Source: Homalodisca vitripennis
Taxonomy: Eukaryota > Arthropoda > Insecta > Hemiptera > Cicadellidae
Reading direction: 5' to 3'
DNA: 64,000 nucleotides
Assembly: GCF_021130785.1 (NCBI RefSeq)
Contig: NC_060214.1
Coordinates: 106,800,001-106,864,000 of the forward strand
Shown here piece after piece: positions 35,572 to 46,355 of the stretch; the stretch's first letter is position 1; every line of letters begins with the position of its first letter. Both the position numbers and the translations under genes were made by a program. The notes beneath the pieces were generated by a model. That model searched no databases and was not told the origin of the DNA. It saw only the letters and a program-made list of their open reading frames with translations.

Positions 35572-36318
35572 AAGGGATGGACGCCGAATAAGAACCACGT
35601 GCCAGCAGTAAAACCGGAAATGTCGATACATGGATGATGCATGCTTCTATTTCTTACGGTCGCCATTTGGGTGGTGCAAAACAAATACTGACTGATATGA
35701 TTTGCAATCTCAAATTTTTCAATAAAATTTAAACTTAATTTTAACGCTTCGACTGTAAAGCGGCATAATGGCTGATGTTGCGAGCTTAGTACCTGTCTAT
35801 GTTTTTTAAACTTTAAGTATCAAAAGACCCAACAGAATTTGACGGAAATCGTACCAACTAATCCAAAAAGGTAATTTCATCACGTGTCCTAACTGTCAAG
35901 ATTGTACTCGGTTTGTTTACAGTATTGTTTTTTCTGAGTTAATGTTACCTATAGGACGAATGTAAAAATGTAAAATTATTATTTTTCCGTTTAATCGTGG
36001 TTTTTTTTTAACTCAAAACCAAAAAAGAGCTTCCTTAAATCAAGAATTTTCTATGTACCAAGTTTCAAGTCTTTAGTCCCTTTTAAGCATGACTTATTGC
36101 ACAGACAGACATAAAACGTCTGTTTAAGAACGACCTGTTACATCGTTAATAATTAATGTAAATAATAAAATTAAAAAAACTATGATCAAGTTGAATTATA
36201 GATAAGAATCAAGACATTCTGTGTAGCTTATCTAATAGCTACTTGCATACGCATACGGACATAGTTTGTTTTAATATTCATTGGCAATTAGCAAAGGTAT
36301 ATATTACCATAGAAAGCT

Positions 36319-36500
36319 TTAATAGACGCAGTATAACAGTGACAGGATAATAATTACATTCCATATAGTTTGTTTCCTAAAATATATTTGAAAATGTATC
36401 CTACGGCCAAAATTGTAAATATGATGGCGATAAAGGTGCGACACTTTACATACAAAGCCGTAAACCTTCGTCTCCATTCTTGTGTTATGACACTTTGCCG
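36319..36500 (-). other. Conserved minus-strand frame with a membrane helix (segment b)
   Basis: One minus-strand frame reads RQSVITQEWRRRFTALYVKC, then a ~20-residue hydrophobic stretch (TFIAIIFTILAVGYIFKYIL), and stops after NKLYGM. The diverged copy at 55265-55440 keeps this frame open (RQSVLTPEYRRRFTDMHVKC, then the same helix with one Tyr-to-Ser change). Within the helix part I count three silent changes against one that alters a residue. That hints at past coding for a single-pass membrane segment. No start codon is visible upstream in frame, so it may be an exon or a remnant. I do not recognise the family. Confidence 0.4.
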
Positions 36501-37276
36501 TCATTTTTACTGTTAGGAAAAAAAGAACAGATGATAAAGTAATATCACTCCAGGCTCGTTCAGTGAGGGATATGGGGGGTATAGGAGTATTTGTTTATTA
36601 TATATTCACTATTGGATAGCCACCATTATATGTTTTCATAGTGTCTTGGACTGGATAGCCGCTTGTAAATGTGATAATATGTCAGGGTTATCGAAATGTG
36701 TTGGGAAGGTTTAATAACCTATTTAGAAACTGAAATTGCACAGGAATATATGAAATCTTTTGTGTCTTATATAAGTCAAAGCCCTGAGAGCCATCGTATG
36801 ACTACACAATCTTAGTTGTATGCCATAGTTATATGTTACAAAATTAGAATTTCGAATTTTTTATTATTTAAATCTACGCTCTTCCTCAAGTGTCGAAATC
36901 CATTCGTTCAAAGTCCATTAATTATGTTTGAACGTAACTAGCCTGTAACCGTGTAGAAACAGTTTAAAGCTGAGGGCAGAACACGGAATTTAACAAAATT
37001 AAGCAGATATAGCCAACGTGAGAATATTGAAATTTTACGTTTAAAGTTCGAAATCAATTTTGATATTTAAGTGAGATAATATTTATACTACATTATCATG
37101 TTCAATGGCGTAAGCAATCGAGTTTAGACTAATCTTTCAATTAAACTGATTTAATGTTCAGTTTTTTATTAATTTTTACGCATCAATATTTTGTTGTTTA
37201 ATAATTGATTTTTGAACTTCTCATCATATGATTATGCATAGTTATCGACGTCAAGAATAATCTGTCTGCTTAAAAG

Positions 37277-37500
37277 CCACTGAGTTCAAGGTCAATAGAA
37301 GGGCAAGTGTAAATGATGGGAAATGACCGTATTACGTAGACGAATTGCCCCATCGTCTAGCGCCTTCCGCCATCGCTGTAATGTCTTCGGGTACTCCGTC
37401 ATCTGAGCGTCTCCTAAGTGTACTAAGTGCTCAGATAATGGTAACCTTCGGGTGGGGTTTTATAGTTTATGCGCCGTTGGCTTGTGTGCGCTTTGGTTGT
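37277..37500. repeat. GC-richer conserved island of part B (I2), copy 1
   Basis: The segment containing GGGCAAGTGTAAATGATGGG, TGCCCCATCGTCTAGCGCC and TACTCCGTCATCTGAGCG matches 56822-57040 at about 90% or better, while neighbouring DNA is much less alike. Its GACGAATTGCCCCATCGTC phrase resembles the core motif of islands I3 and I4. No coding evidence. Confidence 0.6.
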
Positions 37501-37989
37501 CAGTTTTAAACACCTGTGTAGATTAATTTAACACATTGCAATTAAACTCCAAATTAATCAATGTATTATTCAATAATTAATCTCCAAATTGATTTTTACG
37601 CGTATACTATTCATCTCTGACTTGTAATTATGCAAGCTACATAAGAATATAAATTTTTGTATCTTATATTGTAATTTTGTAAAATTAATATAGTTATCTT
37701 ATAAAAACAAACTTTATGAACGTAGTTTTTGCTTACGTATTTACCTTATACATACATTAAATTTGCATGAATGTAGTGCAGCTTGTTTAAGTTTTATTTC
37801 CTTAAAGGTAAATCAAGTCAAAGAGGACTAATTACGTGGTACTTGAACTCAATTCTCTCACTCGCCGGGTGATCATGGCAATTATCATACCACACGACCC
37901 ATTAAGTAATGCAAGATCATTAATTATTTTGTGTATGTTTCATTATGTATTATTTATCGCTCGGGTTCAAGCAAATTTGTGGGTTATGT

Positions 37990-38600
37990 ATGCTAAGAAA
38001 ATAGGGTATATCGACCGTCTACTTTCTTTACAACTATGTCGATATTGATCAAACCGCGTCTATTGTCAGCATTCCCTTTCTGAAAACGAAATTGATATTC
38101 AGAAATAAGGACGTATTTCTTTAGAAACTGAAGCATTGTAGTCAAATACAGTTTTACAAATATCCCTCTCGAAACCGGCAAAATTAAGACGGTTATTTGT
38201 AGAAACTCGTCCACCTTTGTTAAAAATTGGTCTGACTTTCGCGATATTCAGGAGCGAGGGGAAAATTCTTTGTTTAAAAGACAAATTGACTATTTGTGAT
38301 AAGGACCTTACAATATGCTTTGAGTATTGTTTTAATAAGGCATACGGACATCAAATTAGAGTCGTTTAATTGTTTTAGCTGGGAGCTGCTGGATGATTTT
38401 TATAATCTCTTCCTCAACTACAGAAGCCAGTACCAATGAGGTTACTGGATTCTGTTTCCGCGTAAGGGTTGCTTGCGGAGAACAAAGGTAGGGATTTTGC
38501 TCAAAAACAAAAGATGCACAAAATCTTTTGAAAACTCGTTCACAACCTCAGTCGCATTCTCCACCAGTGTATCCCCAATTTTGAGCTTGATTTCGTTTGA
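37990..38600 (-). pseudogene. Non-LTR (LINE) reverse transcriptase remnant
   Basis: On the minus strand, GDTLVENATEVVNEFSKDFV, then VEEEIIKIIQQLPAK, then FPSLLNIAKVRPIFNKGGR and IFVKLYLTTMLQFLKKYVLI with QFRFQKG appear in order across several frames. This is the N-terminal half of a non-LTR retrotransposon reverse transcriptase (pattern EI...I..LP....G, then FP..LK.AKV.PIFKKG....NNYRPIS, then QFGFRKG). Stops and frameshifts are frequent, the YADD catalytic box is not present, and no endonuclease is seen. The remnant is shared by the copy at 57600-57870, so it entered the unit before the unit was duplicated. Confidence 0.8.
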
Positions 38601-38744
38601 ACATTATTTTACACTGTAAGATCAACTATGTGCTGTGAAATTTTAAGTTTTCACCATGTCTACGAGGTACTTATATATGCTAGAAGAATATAAGATTAAA
38701 GTATTGTTTTTTATAAGTTATGCTTTTGAAGCATTTTCCCCTGG

Positions 38745-38890
38745 GTGCAGACCCGGAGCTGGCGGCCTATATTGAGAGCTGTCCCAGGTAACGGAGGTGC
38801 GGACCCTGACAAATGCCCTCATCTGTCGCGTGTTATCGCCTCTCTTGAGAGTGGAGAGGACAGCGTTATAGCCTTACTGATTCTGCTGTT
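38745..38890. repeat. GC-rich conserved island I3, copy 1
   Basis: The island runs from TTTTCCCCTGGGTGCAGACC to GACAGCGTTATAGCCTTACT, with core TGACAAATGCCC, CATCTGT and GTTATCGCC at 38807-38840. The copy at 58160-58310 is nearly identical; the one at 45003-45150 differs mostly by 1-base indels. The core resembles island I4 in the same unit. An open frame exists only in the third copy (58180-58368), so coding is not supported. Confidence 0.65.
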
Positions 38891-41071
38891 TACTCGCTGA
38901 TAGCGGTATTACTGTACCTATTATAGTTTTATAATGATAAATAACCTTAGTTGTGTGGATAGTTGGAAATAACCCTATCAGCACTGACAGTACTATTTTC
39001 TGCAAATAGATAATTTATTACAATTCATTTTAATGTACATGAAAGTATTATATTATTTTTAATACATATGTAAAAATCTATTTTTTGTAATTATTTGTAA
39101 ATCTGAAATCATAGATTGCCAATGAAATTTTGGTTAATAAATATGGAGCAGAGGATTGGTAGATTTAGTTATTATTCTTCTGCAAATGATTTCCAATTCA
39201 ACCCTTGTCAGTTTTACATGGTTATATACAGTTATGTATATATGTCCTCTATTCCCAAATATATTTATGTGAAAGAAACCTGGACTAAATTTTTGTGTCC
39301 GCAAGATAGAGATGCAATCAAGTTATGGTGAAAATTATGTGGAATGGCCAATGGTGTAATTGAATTGTAAGTCTCGGGCAAAACCGTTCTAAACATATGA
39401 TACGGCAGCCACACCTGGCCTGGTCATTCAATTATAGTTCTGTCAGGATTAGTTGCGCATTAGTTTAATATTAAACCATCCTGACCACTACGCGTGTCCT
39501 TTTTGCCTTGAAGTTCTGTATGCCGCGATTTGTAACTTAATCATACATGTGACAATAGGGAACGCCGCTGTTTAAAGTGATTTATATTCTTTTAATGAAC
39601 TAGTAGACTAAAGATTGGGGTAATAAAACTTGTAGTAGGTCAAACAGTCAAAACAAAGGATTTCTTTTATAAAACAATGGAGTCTGCAAAAAAGTAACAT
39701 AAACCAGAGAAATTAATCCCTGGTGTTTGTTGTAGACACAACTCAACGACGTCAGCACAAGGAGGGCACGGACAATATTCAGCTTTTAAGAGGAAAAAGA
39801 GTCTAGAAGGGTGCCAAAATTTAAAAAATAATTTTATAATTATCTTTTTTACTTTAACGAACTTTATTTCAGGTCCATACATTTCTTTTGGTCCTCATCA
39901 ATACGGTTTTATTCTTTTCAAATAACAGGTTGGTTAAAGTTTACGAAATAGGAATTGTTTTTGCTTGTCTTTGTTAGAACAGAATGTCTCTTTATTTTGA
40001 GGATCATAACGTAATCCAAGATCATATATGATCCAAGTTAATAACTATTTTAAGGTGTGGACTCTTCTTGAATTCTGTGAACTATATTCTCGTGTGAATA
40101 CATCTTGCTTGAAACTATAACTTGTGTTTTTACATGTTTTTGGATTAGCTAATCCTTTAATAACATCTGAAATGTAATGAAGAACACCGTGCTAGTTTAT
40201 GTATCTCATTGTATGTATGTACTTATTAGAACTTGTTGCACTCTCGGCCATTTTGATCATAAGAGCAATGTGCCAATTCTCCCCCCTCCTTAATTTTACA
40301 ACCAGTATTTTTAATCGTAGAATTATTAGAGATGTCTCATTTGAAATATATCAATTATACGCATCCAAACGCTTTTTACTTGTTTCAATATTTATATACG
40401 TTATTCAGAAAAAAGTCTCAAATTATTTAATATTTCATTGTTTAAATATTCAAAATATATATCCTTTACAAATCAAACACTGCGAAGTTTTTGGATGCAT
40501 ATTTATTTTTTAGGATTGTAAGTGAAGATAAAAGCACAAACAGTTCTGGAGTGCTTACTCTTTTATTCTTTACACGTAATCGCGGTAATAGATTGTAGAA
40601 TATTTTTAATCTCAATTTGAGCGGTAGCTAATCTCAAATTGAGTGATCTCTTCCTTAGTCACGTTGGGTCCATTCAGTTTTATTGTAGCAATGACTGCGA
40701 AGTTAAAAGGGAGATACAAGTAATACAAGGAATAAATAAGGAAAATCACATGTAACATAGAAGCCAAAGCGAAATTTATAAGTGAAGTAAATTTAAGAGG
40801 TTTCCTAAAGTAACTGGCTCATTTAAGAGCTATGTTAAATGTCAGGTAGTGCAAATTAAATTACAAGAGGATCCCTGGCGGTGGAAAAGTTTATCGCGAA
40901 CTTGCTAATAGTAAAGTTTGACCAGCGAAGTCAATCAGCAATCGCGTCAAGAGCTATTTGTTCGTGAGTTATTCCGGCTCAAATAAATATCAACACTGTA
41001 ATTGATTTAGTCGGATATTAAGTTTGGGCTGAACTGAATGCCTGCCATACTCCAGTTACGTTATTGAAGGA

Positions 41072-41079
41072 TATAAATA
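41072..41079 (+). promoter_or_regulatory. TATA-box candidate (TATAAATA), part A copy 1
   Basis: GTTATTGAAGGATATAAATA is followed about 28 bp later by ATACCATCATTACC, an initiator-like position. The element is retained at 47700-47707 and, in the most diverged copy, at 59227-59234 (GAAGGGTATAAATACCACAC). Retention in all three copies makes a polymerase II promoter plausible, but no transcript is shown and no gene follows; island I4 begins about 600 bp downstream. Confidence 0.4.
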
Positions 41080-41389
41080 CCACACAAGTGATACCATCAT
41101 TACCCACACCTGGGTCACTTGTACACGTTGCAATGTAATTTAAGTAATGTAATATGTCGTAGTGTATTTGATACTATTTAGAAATTACTTTGTTTCCAAA
41201 TTTTTTTCAATATCAACCAGTACTAAATCGGTTTAAATTTTTTTAGGTTTTAGGTAATGATCAAACTTTAAACTTTAGGTTTAGGTTTTGGCTTTTTGAA
41301 CTCCAAACTAGTTGCCATAGTTCCTCAGGTAAAGTACAAATGATTAGTGTACAAGATTAAAGATTTAAACCTGGACCCTTGGCGTGCGA

Positions 41390-41445
41390 AGCTATGTATG
41401 TAAAACATAGCTATATATGTAAAACCTACATGTAAAACATGTAGG
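41390..41445. repeat. Two adjacent perfect hairpins
   Basis: AGCTATGT/ACATAGCT with a 7-base loop (41390-41412) is followed by CCTACATG/CATGTAGG with a 5-base loop (41425-41445). They sit at the left edge of a segment present in part A copies 1 and 2 but absent from copy 3, where an intact tRNA-like sequence occupies the place. They may mark the end of an inserted element. Confidence 0.75.
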
Positions 41446-41588
41446 TAAAACTCGGTTACTTTTATAACTGCATAGATTCATGTAGTAAAACGTTTTGTGT
41501 GGAGTTGATAATCAAAGTAAAGGCAGAGTGGGTACGTAGCATTTCTGCAGGGTTACAAATTTACTCCTTTTAGAAATTATCCCGCACT
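41446..41588. repeat. ~145-bp internal repeat S, copy 1
   Basis: The segment runs from AAAACTCGGTTACTTTTATA through GTAAAACGTTTTGTGTGGAG to TTATCCCGCAC. Similar segments lie at 44219-44352, 48597-48740 and 50250-50398, so the repeat occurs twice per part A. It is absent from the shortened third part A. Confidence 0.75.
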
Positions 41589-41699
41589 AACCATTAGGAA
41601 CTACTAGGAATAGCACTTTCTTAAGCGTCAGATACATCAGAATTATATTAATAGGTCGTAAAATTCCCGTTGGTCTTTTCTGTTTACCACGACTTATAG

Positions 41700-41930
41700 C
41701 TACAGAATTTCATTATCACTTTTGCAGCAAATGGCTCATGACACTGCTGACACTGCTGTGCTCCTATTACCACACAAATGGTTGCTGCCCAGCCCCGGGG
41801 TACAAGTAGTTAGGTGTGTATGACGTTAGGTGACAAATACCCGCATCTGTGCCACGTTATCGCCGACACTGGAATAAGGGTTTTATGGCGCTAGTTTGTC
41901 TTACGTCCTTGTTCCATGATCCGGTACTTA
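41700..41930. repeat. GC-richer conserved island I4, copy 1
   Basis: The island contains CAGCAAATGGCTCATGACAC, GTTGCTGCCCAGCCCCGGGG and the core TGACAAATACCC, CATCTGT, GTTATCGCC (41831-41864). It is closely matched at 48868-49075 and 59680-59900, the last within a copy that is otherwise diverged. The core is shared with island I3 about 3 kb away, so the two islands look paralogous. Confidence 0.65.
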
Positions 41931-42757
41931 TGAGTGGGTCTTGCTATGTCGCATAAGTTAAAGTTGTAAGTTTACACATAGAAACGTATTATACGCATAG
42001 CTATATTTTAATTAGTTTCCCAATGAAAAAAAAAACAATTTCGTGTGGATACACAAAATGTATTATGTTCTTTATTTAAGTAAAAGAATAAGTCATTTAA
42101 AATCATTAAAAATTAAAGTTTTTCTTGAAGTATTCTTGTTCTTTTTTTTCAAAATTGAAAAGTAATAAATTATAATAAAAATAATAGATAAAAATACTTA
42201 GTTTTATTTTCCAGATTAAGTTATGATTAGATTGTTAGTAATATTTCATTTTTCTAATTACCACCGATTTATCTCTAGGCTCATATACTTTGATTTTTCC
42301 AGACTATGAAGATATATTTTTCAGGAATAAAAGAAATTTTAAATTTGTGACAATGAATATGTTTTGGTACGAATTTTTAATGGAATTAAATTAAGTACTT
42401 TAATGCGAAATTTAGTTCATTTGGTTCTAGGAAATATCATCGCAAAGAGAAAGACTCACGTTTATACTTTTTTTTTTAACTTAAATCCTTAGTGCCAAAT
42501 ATAATTGTTCATCACAAGTTTATTGATAAAAAATTGTTGTTCCTATAAGGAGGGAAGTTTAATCATATATGTTTATCACAATGTTAAGTACACATTATTT
42601 TTAGCTGTAGAAGTTACAGATAGGGAGCGGATTTTAGTCATAACGAGGTAACATTTACTGCGATGCTAAACTAAAACCAGCAGAAGACTGCGAAAGGAAG
42701 GACATTCGTACCAAAGTACAATAATTTATCGTGTGCTAACCTGGCCCCAACCGGGAC

Positions 42758-43860
42758 TTTTTTTTCTTTTTTTTTTTATTTTATTTTCGGTTTTTTTTCT
42801 TTCTTTGTGTTTTTTTTTTTTTGTTTTCTTTTATTTTTCGTTTTTTTTTTTTTTTTTTTTTTTTATTTCTTTTTTTTCCTTTTTTTTTTTGTCTCTATTT
42901 GTTGTTTTTTTTAATTTTTTGCTTTTGTTCTCTTCACTTTTTTTCTTATTTTAGACTGGTGGTTTGGACTTTTTTTTTTTGTTCTTTTTTTTTTTTTTTT
43001 TTTTTTGTTCTCTTTGTTTTTTTTTCTTTACTCTTGACTTTTGACTTTCTCTTTTTTTTTTTTCTTTTTTTTGTTTTTTTTTTTTTCTCTTACCTTTTTT
43101 ATTTTTTTTTTCTTTCTTTTTTTTTTTTTTTGGTCTTCTTTTTTTTTCGTTTTTTTTTTTTTTGTTTATTTTTTTATTTTTTTTTTTTTTTTACTATTTT
43201 TTTTCTTTTTACTTTTTTTGTATTTGTTTTCATTTTTTTCTTTTTTTTTTTTTTTTCTTTTCTTTTTTTTTGTTTTTTCTTTTATTTTTTTTTTTTTTTT
43301 TTTTTTTTACTTTTTTTTTATTTTTTTTCTTTTTTTTTTCTCCTTTCCTTACTTTTTTTGTTTGAACTTTTTTTTTTTTTCCGTTTCTTTTTTCTTCATT
43401 TTTTTTTTTACTTTTTTTTTTTTTTATTTTTATTTTCCTGTTTTTTCCTTCTCTTTTTTTTTTTGTTTTTTCTTTTTACTTTTTTTTTTTTTTTCCTTTT
43501 TTCTTTTTTTATCCTTCTTTTTTTTTCTTTGTTTTTTGTTTTTTTTCTTTATTTCCTTTTTTTTTTTTTTTTTTTTCTTTTTTTTGGCACGTTTTTTCTA
43601 TTTTTTTTATTTTATTCTCTTTTTTTTTTTTCTCCTTTTTTGTTTTTTTTTTTTTTTTTTTTTTTTATTTTTTTTTTCACTTTTTATTATTTTTTTCTTT
43701 TTGTTTTTTCTTTCTTTTTTTTTTCTTTTTTTTTTTTTATTCTTTTTTGTTTTTTCTTTTTTTTTCTTTTTTTTTTTTTTCTTTCTTAGGGGGGGAATTT
43801 TTCCTTTTTTTGATTCTTTCTTTTTTGTTATTTTTTTCTTTTTTTTTTCTTTCCTTGTTT
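42758..43860. repeat. 1.1-kb oligo(T)-rich tract
   Basis: The tract is almost entirely T, with scattered single C, A and G, a G run (GGGGGGG) at about 43790 and short mixed islands near 42952-42970 and 43585. The equivalent place in part A copy 2 (about 49885-49905) has only a short CTTTCCCTTT stretch. It is therefore a copy-specific insertion or expansion. It could be a very long poly(A) tail read on the other strand, an expansion of the short pyrimidine run, or a long-read or assembly artefact. Phe-rich open frames of up to 322 codons across it are meaningless by-products. Confidence 0.9.
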
Positions 43861-44218
43861 GCTAAACTTCGGTCTGAAGGATTAACGCACGCGCTTTGTT
43901 TTATATTGTTACGCCAACATAATTTACAAGTTCCCTCGACAATTTTTGTACTAGAAGCTGTCAATCGACCTCAATTATTTTGAAGTTAGTAACTTAATTA
44001 AAAATTACGGCGAACCCTACATTACTCCACATATAAAAAGTTTGTTTACTGTAAAAAATGCAGGTAGATACTTACTCGCATACAAAGTCATACTGATGCA
44101 ATGTGAATGAGCTCTTGCCATTATACGCGATTTGTTGTTTGGCGTCCGCAACACCAGAGTCGCCATCGTCGCTTCTTTCTTTGCACATTCTATGTGAAAA
44201 GACTCGTTTGAGAAAGAG

Positions 44219-44352
44219 GTAAACTCGGTTACTTTTTAACTGCATTGATTCATATAGTAAAACGTTTTGTGTGGAGTTCATAAACAAAGGAAGGCAGAGT
44301 GGGGACGCAGCACTACTGCAGGTACAATTTACTTCTCCTCAGAAAATATCCT
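44219..44352. repeat. Internal repeat S, copy 2
   Basis: AAACTCGGTTACTTTTTAAC through GTAAAACGTTTTGTGTGGAG to AATATCCTGCACC matches 41446-41588. It is followed by the GC-richer island I5 (44370-44530: CTTCTGCTGTAAAATGGTTC, CACCCGCATG), which recurs at 50400-50530. Confidence 0.7.
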
Positions 44353-45979
44353 GCACCCGACCCCCCCACGCTGGTCCCCTGCAGTTTTCGTTACATTCGT
44401 CTTCTGCTGTAAAATGGTTCCGACAATCCACCCGCATGTGCTTTTTTTACTTCCTTTACTTGTTGATGGCATTATTGCGGCTGCACCTCATTACACCCCC
44501 CCCCATACAATCGCTTTGCCTTAATGCTAACCACTGATTAAGACAGAGGCAAAAGATCTTTTAAATCCTTCACGTAGATACTGAAGAATATTTTCTACTA
44601 TAATCCTAACTCTGAACCAATATCCCCATTTCATTTTTTTGAACCGTATTCGGCTTACAGTGGTCAACAGTCATTCAGGAGCCACAGCATCGTCACATAT
44701 TTTTCTAACCACTGAAGGAAAATATCCTGAATGTAAATCCAAAATTAAATTTAATAATAACTACATTTGTAAACTTTCAAAACAACAGTTCAACAATCAA
44801 GTGTTTTTAGAGTTTTAACATTGCTTGCGTGCCGTTTATAATGCACAAATATATTATAAACATAAGAAACGTTTGAGGGAAAGTTGTCTAAAAAGTGAAT
44901 AAGATTCAGGTTATCACAGGATTCAAGAGTACGAGAGCTACCAGGGCAAGCTTGAGGGTTTAAGGCTCATATTGTTTTTTATAAGTATCGGCATTTGAAA
45001 GCATTTTCCCCTGGGTCCAGACTCCGGGCCTGGCGCCATATTGAGGGCTGTCCCAGGTAACGGAGTGCGGACTATCTGACAAATGGCCCTCATCTGTCGG
45101 TGTTATCTATCCCTGTCTTGAGAGTGGAGAGGGCACGTTATAGCCTTACGAATTCTGCTTGTTTACTCGCTGTATGGGTATTACTGTACCTACTTGAGTT
45201 TTTTATAATGATAAAATAACCTTAGTTGGGTGATAAGTTGGAAATTAACCCTATCAGCACTGACAGCACTAGTTTATGCAAATAGATAATAATGACAATT
45301 CATTTTTAATGATGCATGAAAGTATCATATTATTTTTTGTACATATGTAAAAATCTATTTTTTTTGTAAATATTTGGACAACCTGAAATCATAGATTAGC
45401 CAATGAAATTTTTGTTAATAAATATAGACCAGAGATGGTAAATTTAAGTTATTATTCTTGCTACAAATGTAATTCCAATTCAACCCTTGTCATTTTTACA
45501 TGGTAAATACAGTTAGGTATATATTAAGTTCCTCTATTCCCAAATATATTTATGTGAAAGTAAACTGACTAATTTCATTGTGTCCGCAAGATAGAGATGC
45601 AATGAAAGTTTAGGTGGCAAATTATATAGAATGAGCCAATCCTGTAATTGAATTTGTAAGTCTCGTGCAAAACCGTCTAAACATATTGATACGGCAGGCC
45701 ACACTGTCCTGGTCATTCAATTAATGAGTACTGGCAGGATTAGTTTCGCAGTATTTGATATAATACCATCTGACACACTACACGTGTCCATTTTGCCTTG
45801 AAGTTCTGTATGCCGCGATTTTGTAACTTAATCATACATTTGACAATAGGGAACGCCGCTGTTTTAAAGTGATTTATATTCTTTTAATGACTATGAAGTA
45901 GACTAAAGATTGGGGTAATAAAACTTGTAGTAGGTAAAACTCTCAAAACAAAGGATTGCTTTTATAAAACAATGGAGAA

Positions 45980-46355
45980 CATTGCCTTTCAAGTTCCAGA
46001 GGTAATATTTTCTCATTTATTTGTGATCCACGTAGAAGGAATTTAGTCTCACGGGAACAACATTTTATAAGTAATAGTAGTAAATTAATTTCTGCCATAA
46101 GGTGGCTTGTTTAATTATATTGTCTTTAGAGACCTAAAGTCATAAAATTGCAAACAAGTCTGAAGAAAAGTCAGGTTCTATGATTCGACAGTCTTGGGTG
46201 AGTCGATATGTCATCAATTTTTGAGTAGATAAGTAATTATAAAAAAGAAAACAACCTGGATAAAGAATGTGTATATCAGGGTGAGCTTAGTAATAAAATC
46301 TTACTCGGTTGTACAGTCTTAAAAATGATTCAGATGCATTTGAAATTGGTGCAAA
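45980..46355. repeat. ~375-bp segment present only in part A copy 2
   Basis: Copy 1 passes directly from AAAACAATGGAG to AAGTAACATAAACCAGAGAA (about 39675-39700), while copy 2 has about 375 bp between the same phrases. There is no poly(A) tail, clear target duplication or coding region. It is either an insertion here or a loss in copy 1. Confidence 0.65.

Larger units (their letters stand above)
32811..38695. repeat. Large composite unit, part B, copy 1
   Basis: 32811-36170 is nearly identical, base for base, to 60675-64000, with isolated substitutions and small indels. 34680-38690 is colinear with 53590-58050 at clearly lower identity with many indels. It runs directly into part A at about 38696. 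It holds an E-box cluster, a decayed ~78-bp tandem repeat, the 174-bp conserved island, a conserved membrane-helix frame, a second GC island and a LINE remnant, each listed separately. No intact gene spans it. Confidence 0.85.
38696..44968. repeat. Large composite unit, part A, copy 1
   Basis: The ~6.3-kb segment is directly repeated at 44969-50975. Both copies end in GAGTACGAGAGCTACC and GGGTTTAAGG, and copy 2 begins again with TATTGTTTTTTATAAG right after. Sections 39960-42000 and 46600-49150 are almost identical, while 38740-39960 and 42000-44960 differ mainly by single-base indels. A third, shortened copy is at 58050-60474. It contains islands I3, I4 and I5, a TATA-type element, two hairpins, two copies of a ~145-bp internal repeat and the oligo(T) tract. 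Confidence 0.85.

Noticed and set aside
38745..38800. Splice donor CCCAG/GTAACG in island I3
   Set aside because: The sequence fits a donor, but no exon frame is kept across the copies and no matching acceptor is supported.
40199..40513. 104-codon hydrophobic frame in part A
   Set aside because: Part A copy 2 is almost identical here but the frame is broken by indels. The composition is what AT-rich DNA gives by chance.
42733..43865. Phe-rich open frames of up to 322 codons
   Set aside because: They are produced by the oligo(T) tract in every frame and have no start context or domain.
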